Origin: Duncaniella sp.
GTDB taxonomy: Bacteria; Bacteroidota; Bacteroidia; Bacteroidales; Muribaculaceae
Reading direction: 5' to 3'
NCBI RefSeq assembly: GCF_029054785.1
Contig: NZ_JAIDEN010000165.1
Coordinates: forward strand, 1 to 32,453
Length of the DNA stretch: 32,453 bases
Of the stretch, positions 26,701 to 32,360 are shown in pieces. Position numbers and translations under genes: made by a program. The notes beneath the pieces are model-generated. The model did not search any database, was not told where the DNA came from, and saw only the letters and a program-made list of their open reading frames with translations. Each line of letters opens with the position of its first letter. Position 1 is the first letter of the stretch.

Positions 26701-26755
26701 GCTCGCCATCGGCGTCAACGGACTGAAAGGCACCGGCGTAGTCCTCAAGCCCTAA
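23753..26755 (+). CDS. Two receiver-like domains fused to PEP synthase-type ATP-grasp domain
   Basis: A 1000-residue cytoplasmic protein, probably annotated elsewhere as phosphoenolpyruvate synthase or PEP/pyruvate-binding protein. Residues 24-155 resemble a response-regulator receiver, but the phosphoacceptor site reads FDLVIMMPGND with no aspartate in place. Residues 170-315 are a second receiver with acidic pair E176-D177, a candidate phosphoacceptor D246 (GVISDVSF), S280/S281 and K299, so it could be phosphorylated. Residues about 425-810 match the PPDK/PEP synthase nucleotide-binding domain: GGKGRG (435-440), RSSSLLED (528-535), FAG (541-543) and LQIRP (803-807). The swivelling phosphohistidine domain and the PEP TIM barrel are missing; instead about 190 residues follow, with ILIGPGRWGSSD. 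Start 23753 fits a conserved-looking N-terminus; ATG 23672 would add 27 hydrophobic residues. The function is unknown. Confidence 0.85.
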   Translation: MTDDALSQLYFKDTAFQNLMQKRIFNVLLIASAYDAFMMEEDGRVEEQLYFEYTALNLSSPPRVTRALNSDEAMEIMKVKSFDLVIMMPGNDVSETFSGARRIRDAYPTMPIIVLTPFSKEVSRRLANEDFSGIDYVFSWLGNVDLLLAVIKLLEDKMNADADINGVGVQMILLVEDSVRFYSSVLPIVYKFILKQSREFSTEALNEHEQMLRMRGRPKVMLARDYEEALELYDRYSNHILGVISDVSFMREGKKDPKAGIRLAKELRSRDPYLPMIIESSENENAHDVIELGGTFIDKNSKKFPVDLGKAIINNFGFGDFVIRNPESGEEIFRIKSLKDLQKNIFNIPAEALYWHASFNDISRWLYSRAMFPIAEVIKHHRFRDLKDAPQVRQLFFDLIVKYRRMKNRGVVAIFQKDRFDHYSNFARIGQGSLGGKGRGLAFIDSIIKKNPVCDNFDGISITIPRTVVLCTDIFDEFMESNKLYPIALSDAPDEEILRHFLEGKLPRRIKDDLLALFEVVDTPIAVRSSSLLEDSHYQPFAGIYSTYMVPKSTDPQLMLKMVTDAIKGVYASVFYADSKAYMTATSNIIDQEKMAVILQEVVGKEIGDYYFPSFSGVGRSLNYYPLNDEKPEDGVAEIAVGLGKYIVDGGLGLRFSPRHPENVLQTSELSLALRDTQTRMYALDMKAARTADNLIVDDGYNVAKIRVQDLAEKGELKYMVSTFDFRDNIIRDTDAGEGRKVVTFNNILKHKVYPLAEAVDFMLTTGQTEMQRPVEIEFAGIIGPDSKMVGPGAKNKGRLYWLQIRPIVDRKETVDEALMATPDEKLLLKSGTALGHGNIEGVRTVVYVRPEKFSSSNNSLIAREIEKLNRGFLDREERYILIGPGRWGSSDTSLGIPVKWPAISAARLIVESSLPNYRIEPSQGTHFFQNLTSFGVAYFTIDTNARRKEGEPVTALYDVDFLNSQPAVYESDFIRIVNFDTPLAIGVNGLKGTGVVLKP

Positions 26756-26770
26756 ACCCCGTCAGGCACC

Positions 26771-27003
26771 CGTCAGGCAAGCCGCGTTAGCGGTGGGCGA
26801 TCCCAGGCCACTGCAAAAGCCCACGTCAGCCCGCGTCAGGCAAGCCGCGTTAGCGGCGGGCGATTCCAGGCCACTGCAAAAGTCAGCCCACCCCGTCAGG
26901 CAAGCCGCGTCAGCGGTGGGCGATTCCAGGCCACTGCAAAAGTCAGCCCACCCCGTCAGGCAAGCCGCGTTAGCGGCGGGCGATTCCAGGCCACTGCAAG
27001 AGC
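26771..27003. repeat. Tandem repeat, four units of 60-63 nt
   Basis: Units begin with CGTCAGGCAAGCCGCG at 26771, 26834, 26894 and 26954 (steps of 63, 60 and 60 nt). Each contains CCGCGTTAGCGG-like sequence, GGGCGATTCCAGGCCACTGC and AAAAGTCAGCC. The units are open in frames on both strands, but show no start context or protein family. The last unit is part of the left arm of the palindrome centred at 27074. Confidence 0.9.
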
Positions 27004-27184
27004 CCCCATCGGGGGTTCGCAGCTGTGGTAATACAATGTGATATAATGATAAAAAGCGCCGTAGGTGCGAAACAGTTTCGCACCTACGGCGCTTTGATCG
27101 TTTTGGATGTTGCGGTTCTACCACAGCTGCGAACCGCTAACGCGGCTCTTGCAGTGGCCTGGAATCGCCCACCGCTAACGCGGC
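26964..27184. repeat. Large near-palindrome, two 110-nt arms centred on 27074
   Basis: Left arm 26964-27073 and right arm 27075-27184 are inverted copies of one module. In order from the centre outward: a perfect 21-bp stem around TTTCGCACCTACGGCGC, an unpaired AT-rich spacer of 22-23 nt, a perfect 17-bp match (27014-27030 with 27119-27135), a local hairpin that differs between arms, and about 40 bp ending in CCGCTAACGCGGC with a single mismatch. It lies between the convergent ends of two genes. A third, single copy of the module is at 32173-32284. Confidence 0.9.
27053..27095. terminator. Central hairpin, possible bidirectional terminator
   Basis: A perfect 21-bp stem with one unpaired base (27074), in practice a loop of a few bases. 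The outer end is GCGCTTT on each strand, followed by TTATC on minus and GATCGTTTT on plus. It could stop transcripts from both flanking genes, but the T-tracts are short. It is the core of the larger palindrome. Confidence 0.5.
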
Positions 27185-27318
27185 TCGGTTGACGCGGCTC
27201 GGTTGACACGGCTTGCCTGACGCGGATTACTTAACGCGGATTACTTAACGCGGATTGCCTAATGCGGTTTTCCTGACGCGGCCTGCCTGATTGGTTTGCC
27301 TGACACAGCTTGCCCGAA
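27184..27318 (+). repeat. Degenerate 14-nt tandem repeat, about ten units
   Basis: Successive units follow the pattern CTTGCCTGACGCGG with substitutions (CTCGGTTGACGCGG, ATTACTTAACGCGG, ATTGCCTAATGCGG, TTTTCCTGACGCGG). The unit is the reverse complement of the CCGCGTCAGGCAAG core of the 60-nt repeats, so it appears to be an amplified fragment of the same family. It ends 12 nt before the stop of the beta-barrel gene. Confidence 0.8.
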
Positions 27319-27329
27319 ACTCTCCACGA

Positions 27330-28121
27330 TCAGAACAGATAGCCGAAACCGACGTTGAGATAGATCGGATAGAGATTGAAAGTCACTGTCTTGAACGACG
27401 ATTCGAAAATATCGTTGCAGCCCCATGCGAGATTTGCATTGACAAGCAGGTGTTTATAGGCCGTCCATGTCACTCCACCCTGCATACCCCACTGGAAATG
27501 GCGCAGATTGTCGCCGAAGTCATAGTTTGCGCGGGTGTCACCTTCGAACGAAATCTTTGTTCCTGTGGGATCTCCGTCACGAAGATACCCATCGTAGACA
27601 TAACCGTCGAAATCATTGCTGAATGCGAAAGCGAGATATGGTCCGGCATGAACTTTCAGACGTTTGTGAGCTTTGAACACCGCAGTAATCGGCACAACCA
27701 ACTGCTGGGAGTGATAGCGGGTCTGCACCTTTCCGGTCCAACGTCCGCTGACAGTAGCACCATCCTGAATGATCGCCATGCCATAATTCTTGACTGTCGC
27801 CTTGGTCTCCATGCCCTTTGTTTCCAGACGAAGGCCCAATGCCATACCCCACTTCTTCTGCACATCCATCCACTTTGTCACAGTGGCACCGATTTGCAGG
27901 TTGAGTTCCGGACTATATGAATTGATCTCGCGGATCTCGGCAGGGAGAGGCAGCGGTGAGGCTCCGCCGATATTTGTTCCGGCATAAACCTCATACTCCA
28001 CACCGTGGAGCATCGAGCGGATGATTCCAGCCGAGCGGTCAACCTGAGCCGTTGCGCCGGCTGCACAAAACGCGGCTGCCAGTACACCTATTATATAACG
28101 TTTGATATTCATGATTTCCAT
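27330..28121 (-). CDS. Outer-membrane beta-barrel protein (PorT-like)
   Basis: The 263-residue product has a signal peptide (MNIKRYIIGVLAAAFCAAGATAQ) and then alternating amphipathic strands, with a terminal aromatic residue (VGFGYLF), as in outer-membrane barrels of the OMP_b-brl_2/PorT type. Strand-like pieces include MALGLRLETKGME and VKVHAGPYLAFAFS-like sequence. The start may be ATG 28121 or ATG 28112, three codons later; both leave the signal intact. It follows the PCMD lipoprotein gene by 31 nt, so they are likely one unit. The ligand or partner is unknown. Confidence 0.82.
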   Translation of the reverse strand: MEIMNIKRYIIGVLAAAFCAAGATAQVDRSAGIIRSMLHGVEYEVYAGTNIGGASPLPLPAEIREINSYSPELNLQIGATVTKWMDVQKKWGMALGLRLETKGMETKATVKNYGMAIIQDGATVSGRWTGKVQTRYHSQQLVVPITAVFKAHKRLKVHAGPYLAFAFSNDFDGYVYDGYLRDGDPTGTKISFEGDTRANYDFGDNLRHFQWGMQGGVTWTAYKHLLVNANLAWGCNDIFESSFKTVTFNLYPIYLNVGFGYLF

Positions 28122-28152
28122 TCTTTATGATTGATTAACGACTGTAAACGGA

Positions 28153-29322
28153 TCAGAGGCAGACCACTTCCACCTCGTCAACAAGCAGAGTGCTGCCGAT
28201 AGCGCCTGAGAACTTCGCACCCTCGATGCTTGAAGTCATCACTACTGCCAGAGCATAGACCCCGGCCTCAAGTTTCTCAGGATCAATGCTCTTGCCGGGA
28301 CGGTAGACAAACTCCTGATTGAACAAAGTCCAATCCGCAGCACCAAGACGCTGATCGTCGTCAAGACGCGCCACTGCTATGATATTGGGATTGTCATCAG
28401 ACAACACATTTGTCCCGTCAAGATAGTCCATTTCAGGAGTGCGCTCATAGAACACTGCATAGATGTCACATTCATCCACACGTCCGGGCACTTCAACCAA
28501 CTTCCTGTTGACCAGTTCCATAAAAGGTGTACCGGCAGTGTACTTGTAGAAGCCTCTCAGAGCGACAGGCACATAATAGAACGGACGGCCGAAGTGGGTT
28601 GCCTCCAGAGGTTTTGTTGTCGCATTCTGCGGTTCAAAAGTTCCGATAAAAAGATTACCGGCAGCGAGCGGCAGTCCCACCATCGCACCGAAAGTACCGG
28701 TCGAACGGGTGATCAGTTCGGCACACTTACCAGTAAAGCCGTTGTCAGCCTGGAATGTCGGATAAGTCTCAGGACCTTTCTTTCCATTGGTAAGAGCAAA
28801 ACCGATATTACCGCTCGCCCAAGCCATATTGACTTTCTGAGGGCCGTCAGGATCTTCGGGATCCTCAGGCACCAGTTCCACAAATTCATCATAAGTGCCA
28901 CCCTGCGATGAAGTCAGTATCCTCACATTCTCAAAGCTGTATTTCAGTGCAATCGGATCGTCATGTTTTGCAATGACTGTATAAGTCTTTGACCATTCGC
29001 CGTCTTCGGAAGTGACCGTATAGAGCTGCGGCGTGGAGAAGTCTCGCAGCGTACCGCTTGCAGGGTCGATCGTAGCTCCCGGAGTGATCTTGAATTCTGG
29101 AGTAAGCGCCGACACATCGACAAAATTCTTTACAATGAAAGTCACCGTGTGATCGTCTATACGGTCAACGATCTCAGCCGGACGGACCAGATAGTTCTCT
29201 TCCATAAGCGTCGCCGCCTCGATATCGCACTCTGTGTTAAGCGCTTCTTTCTGTATGCACGATGACAGCGCGCTCATCGACAAGCCGACGACAGTCATCA
29301 ATAGCAAGCGGAAATTTTTCAT
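28153..29322 (-). CDS. PCMD-domain lipoprotein
   Basis: The 389-residue product has a lipoprotein signal with lipobox LSSC (19-22), so it should be anchored in a membrane, probably the outer one. Residues 25-125 form an Ig-like region (LTPEFKITPGATIDPASG, then WSKTYTVIAK). Residues about 125-389 fit PCMD, the putative carbohydrate metabolism domain of Bacteroidota (GFALTNG, then FGAMVGLPLAAGNLFIGTF, YKYTAGTPF, DIYAVFYE and the closing STLLVDEVEVV). An acidic stretch PEDPEDPDGP (152-161) lies in a loop. It is divergent from another PCMD gene at 29723. A carbohydrate or surface-glycan role is suggested only by the domain name. Confidence 0.85.
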   Translation of the reverse strand: MKNFRLLLMTVVGLSMSALSSCIQKEALNTECDIEAATLMEENYLVRPAEIVDRIDDHTVTFIVKNFVDVSALTPEFKITPGATIDPASGTLRDFSTPQLYTVTSEDGEWSKTYTVIAKHDDPIALKYSFENVRILTSSQGGTYDEFVELVPEDPEDPDGPQKVNMAWASGNIGFALTNGKKGPETYPTFQADNGFTGKCAELITRSTGTFGAMVGLPLAAGNLFIGTFEPQNATTKPLEATHFGRPFYYVPVALRGFYKYTAGTPFMELVNRKLVEVPGRVDECDIYAVFYERTPEMDYLDGTNVLSDDNPNIIAVARLDDDQRLGAADWTLFNQEFVYRPGKSIDPEKLEAGVYALAVVMTSSIEGAKFSGAIGSTLLVDEVEVVCL

Positions 29323-29355
29323 GTCTATGATTAGTTTTTATTTGAATTCAAGCTA

Positions 29356-29363
29356 CAAAGTTA
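29356..29363 (-). promoter_or_regulatory. Possible -7 box of the PCMD lipoprotein operon
   Basis: TAACTTTG on the minus strand (29363-29356) lies 34 nt before the lipoprotein ATG. No TTG stands at the right -33 distance, so support rests on the -7 box and its position. Confidence 0.45.
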
Positions 29364-29551
29364 AACAAAACACCTATATTTTGTAGTTTTCAAGCCTCTC
29401 ATTTTTAAATTTTATTCAAAAAATACTATTTTTTCATCCGTTTTTCCGCCAATACTACTGCGCCCCTCTCTTTAAGATCCTTTGCGCCCGCGCCATATCT
29501 CACTCAAACTGACACTATTAGCACCTTTTTCGCTACATTTTTTAGATTTTA

Positions 29552-29585
29552 TTTGCTTAATAATCGCAAATTATCCGTAACTTTG
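29552..29585 (+). promoter_or_regulatory. Promoter of the secreted PCMD/calycin gene
   Basis: TTTG at 29552-29555 and TAACTTTG at 29578-29585 are spaced by 22 nt, slightly long but acceptable. The start would be near 29592, leaving a leader of about 130 nt. Confidence 0.55.
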
Positions 29586-29722
29586 TCGCAGTTTTTTAAT
29601 CTATATTGGCTTAGTCTGTCAAACAGAATTCATTAAATACAAAGAGTTTCCCTGTTCCACATCGGAAACACACACTAAAAAATCGAAGTAAATAACTAAC
29701 CAATCATTTACATAACTTAATT

Positions 29723-31126
29723 ATGAAATTTATTTACAAATCAATGTATAGCGCCCTGCTGATGGGAGCTATGGGGCTTAATGCCACAGCCCAGCAGCAA
29801 CTGCCGAACAGCGGCTTCGAAACAGAGTGGATAAAGAGCATTCCCTGGATAACCAACAATGGCAATACAAAAGACAAAGGCACGACTCCTGAAGGATGGT
29901 GCATTTCTAATGTCATTGGAATTAATGGACTTGGAGCAACCGAAGTAGGCACTAAAGACGCCGGGTATAATAGCAACACTGCGGTAAAATTAACTAATAG
30001 TCCTAATTCACTTCTATCCTCTCAGACTGTTCCCGGATATATCACCCTCGGAACTACTTGGTCTACCTCTGTGATGGGCAGCAAAAATGATGGCGGATCT
30101 TTTGGTGGTATTGAATTTTCAGGACGTCCCGAAAAATTGGAATTCATGTATAAGCACACCAGCGTAGATGGCGAAAAGGCAACTGTTGTAGCTTATCTTT
30201 GGAAAGGACACTGGACTCAAAAAAACGTACCGGGAACAATTGAAGCATTTGGCACACCTAAGACCGCAGACATGATTGACCGTGACCGCTGTGTCTTACA
30301 AATGGATATGTCTGGTTCCCTTGGAGGAGATGTCATTCCCTCTGATGATGCAGAACTCATTGCTGTTATAAATGTAGAAATTCCTAACGATGTAGCCCGC
30401 GAAGGGGAAACAAATGCAGACGAATGGAAAAAATTCTCTGTAAACTTCGATTATAAATCAGAAGCAACGCCTGAGTATATCAATGTAATTCTTTCTGCCG
30501 GCAACTATTTCGGAGGGGCATCAGCCATAAAACAAGGGACTGCATTAACTATCGACGACGTTAAATTAATTTATCCCGCACAGATATATAAGGGCTATCT
30601 TAATATCAAGATGGATGTTCTTTCTATCGCGACCAACCAGGAGGCAACAGTCGAAATCGTACCGACCGGAGACGGCAAATGCACATTCACTCTTCCGAAT
30701 TTCAACCTCGCATCATTAGGACTTGAGCTCGGAAATATCGTAGTTAACGATGTGACTATTTCTGAAAAAGACGGCGTAAATTACTACGAAGGTTCAGTTG
30801 ACGGACTGAAACTTCAGCCCGAAGGAGCTGCTAAAAATGAATTTATCTTAGCTAACGTCGCACTTTCAGGCACAACAGACAATATGAAAATTGATGTCAA
30901 CTGGATTCAGGATCCGACAGATCCCTCTTCGACCACACCCATTGAAGTAACTTTCACAAAAGATCCGGTTGAGGAAAGCGGTATCACCGACATCACTGTT
31001 GATAATTCAAATGCTCCTGTTGAATTCTTCAACCTCCAGGGCATGCGTGTGAATGCCAACAATCTGACTCCCGGCATCTATGTCCGTCGTCAGGGCAGCT
31101 CGGTAAGCAAGGTGCTCGTGAAGTAA
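29723..31126 (+). CDS. Secreted PCMD / calycin-like protein with sorting-tail-like C-terminus
   Basis: The 467-residue product has a signal peptide ending about ATAQ (24). Residues 28-285 fit a PCMD domain (LPNSGFETEW at the start, LTIDDVKLIYP at the end). Residues about 290-412 (YKGYLNIKMDVLSI to TPIEVTFTKD) resemble the calycin-like domain. Residues 432-467 (APVEFFNLQGMRVNANNLTP then GIYVRRQGSSVSKVLVK) resemble the C-terminal sorting tails of type IX secretion cargo. The protein is probably displayed on or released from the surface. The part coding for the PCMD domain is visibly more AT-rich than the rest of the window. It is divergent from the PCMD lipoprotein and ends at a strong terminator. 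Confidence 0.85.
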   Translation: MKFIYKSMYSALLMGAMGLNATAQQQLPNSGFETEWIKSIPWITNNGNTKDKGTTPEGWCISNVIGINGLGATEVGTKDAGYNSNTAVKLTNSPNSLLSSQTVPGYITLGTTWSTSVMGSKNDGGSFGGIEFSGRPEKLEFMYKHTSVDGEKATVVAYLWKGHWTQKNVPGTIEAFGTPKTADMIDRDRCVLQMDMSGSLGGDVIPSDDAELIAVINVEIPNDVAREGETNADEWKKFSVNFDYKSEATPEYINVILSAGNYFGGASAIKQGTALTIDDVKLIYPAQIYKGYLNIKMDVLSIATNQEATVEIVPTGDGKCTFTLPNFNLASLGLELGNIVVNDVTISEKDGVNYYEGSVDGLKLQPEGAAKNEFILANVALSGTTDNMKIDVNWIQDPTDPSSTTPIEVTFTKDPVEESGITDITVDNSNAPVEFFNLQGMRVNANNLTPGIYVRRQGSSVSKVLVK

Positions 31127-31155
31127 TTCCCCGACTGATAGCAATCCAACTCAAT

Positions 31156-31201
31156 AAAAGCAAAAGCCGCTTCATCACGAAGCGGCTTTTGCTTTTTGTT
31201 T
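31156..31201 (+). terminator. Intrinsic terminator of the secreted PCMD gene
   Basis: An 18-bp perfect stem (31156-31173 with 31179-31196) has the GC core GCCGCTTC/GAAGCGGC, an ATCAC loop and a T-rich arm ending TTTTTGTTTG. It starts 29 nt after the stop codon. Confidence 0.9.
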
Positions 31202-31520
31202 GTCTGTCGGATGACTTAAGATCTATTGGAATATCTTAACAAGTCGGATGCTTTTTAATGCAATCCATAAACTGATTAAAATTTTACACATTGCAAAGAT
31301 AAGCCATAACGAGAGCGAATGGAGATAGTATAATGTAAAATCAAAAATCCATATCAATTGCAAATTTTATATTTCATTGTAATTGATATAGTTAACACAT
31401 TGAATCAACACGCACTATCTAAACCGCGAACATAACATTCAAGGCGGTAAATATAACAAAACATCACCTCTCCTCGATAAATTTCCTCTCCACATCGCCC
31501 ACAAAGAAGATCATCATCTG
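31202..31520. other. AT-rich intergenic stretch without genes
   Basis: No gene is visible. An imperfect inverted repeat, ATATCAATT (31351-31359) with AATTGATAT (31381-31389), extends past one mismatch by three more pairs. A -7-like TATCTTTG on the minus strand (31301-31294) has no -33 partner. Confidence 0.5.
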
Positions 31521-32045
31521 TTGTGGCTCGGATACCCACAGTCTTCGCACCACGCCCCTCGGCATGCGCTTGTTCCGCTAAGCAGCGAAGAAAGCATTAC
31601 CAATTATGGCTCGGAGAGCCACACAGTCTTCACACCACGCCCCTCGGCGTGTGCTTGTTCCGCAAAGCAGCGAAGAAAGCATTACCAATTATGGCTCGGA
31701 GAGCCACACAGTCTTCACACCACGCCCCTCGGCATGCGCTTGTTCCGCTAAGCAGCGAAGAAAGCATTACCAATTATGGCTCGGAGAGCCACACAGTCTT
31801 CACACCACGCCCCTCGGCGTGTGCTTGTTCCGCAAAGCAGCGAAGAAAGCATTACCAATTATGGCTCGGAGAGCCACACAGTCTTCACACCACGCCCCTC
31901 GGCATGCGCTTGTTCCGCTAAGCAGCAAAGAAAGCATTACCAATTATGGCCCAGAGAGCCACACAGTCTTCGCACCACGCCCCTCGGCATGCGCTTGTTC
32001 CGCTAAGCAGCGAAGAAAGCATTACCAATTATGGCTCGGAGAGCC
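31521..32045 (+). repeat. 85-nt tandem repeat, six units plus a partial one
   Basis: Units start at 31521 (83 nt), 31604, 31689, 31774, 31859 and 31944 (85 nt each), with a 17-nt partial unit at 32029. Most begin TTATGGCTCGGAGAGCC, which folds as GGCTC-GGA-GAGCC. Two variants alternate: A has GGCATGCGC...CCGCTAAGC and B has GGCGTGTGC...CCGCAAAGC. The order is A B A B A A, so the real period of the middle is 170 nt. In B, CACGCC-CCTC-GGCGTG forms a perfect 6-bp hairpin; in A it has one mismatch. There are no variable spacers, so it is not a CRISPR array. Confidence 0.93.
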
Positions 32046-32058
32046 TTGATCTTAGAAA

Positions 32059-32111
32059 CCCCAGGGTTAGCGAGTGCCGAAGCGACAGCGGAGGCCGAGC
32101 GATGCCTGGGG
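32059..32111 (+). repeat. GC-rich hairpin element after the 85-nt array
   Basis: CCCCAGG (32059-32065) pairs with CCTGGGG (32105-32111) and encloses purine-rich GC sequence (AGCGAGTGCCGAAGCGACAG). It resembles the REP-like dispersed palindromes seen between genes in many Bacteroidales, but only one copy is in this window. Confidence 0.55.
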
Positions 32112-32156
32112 CATATCTGCTCACCACAACGCCTGTCTCGAAGAGACTGGTTAACA

Positions 32157-32284
32157 CCGTAGCCATTAGAATGTTTCGCACCTACGGCGCTCTATATTGT
32201 TGTAATAACACCCTATTACCACAGCTGCGAACCCCCGCTGGGGGCTCTTGCAGTGGCCTGAATTCTCCAGACCGCTACGCGGCC
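32157..32284 (+). repeat. Third copy of the dispersed hairpin module
   Basis: GTTTCGCACCTACGGCGCT (32173-32191), an AT-rich spacer, TACCACAGCTGCGAAC (32217-32232), hairpin CCCCC-GCT-GGGGG (32232-32244), CTCTTGCAGTGGCCTG (32245-32260) and hairpin CCGC-TAC-GCGG follow the same order as each arm of the palindrome at 26964-27184. Here the module stands alone; CCGTAG (32157-32162) pairs with CTACGG (32182-32187) to give a short local version of the central stem. Confidence 0.85.
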
Positions 32285-32360
32285 AGCCTACCCCGCTCTC
32301 CACCCACAGCCTGCCTCATCAACACCATCCCCCCAACACCAACTCATCGACCAGCCAAAA

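Larger units (their letters stand above)
29323..29722. other. AT-rich divergent intergenic region
   Basis: A 400-nt AT-rich stretch between two divergent PCMD genes. It holds a minus-strand -7 box and a plus-strand promoter (listed separately) and a plus-strand leader of about 130 nt. I see no other gene. Confidence 0.6.

Noticed and set aside
26762..27124. A 120-codon minus-strand protein made of 20-residue repeats
   Set aside because: The frame is open only because the 60-nt unit is a multiple of three without stops; the opposite strand is also open, and the frame runs through the palindrome centre.
26756..27329. Insertion sequence or other transposon
   Set aside because: No transposase frame lies between or beside the inverted arms; the arms meet at the centre instead of flanking a cargo.
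31521..32045. CRISPR array
   Set aside because: Units are contiguous and nearly identical over their full 85 nt; there are no unique spacers, and no cas genes are nearby.
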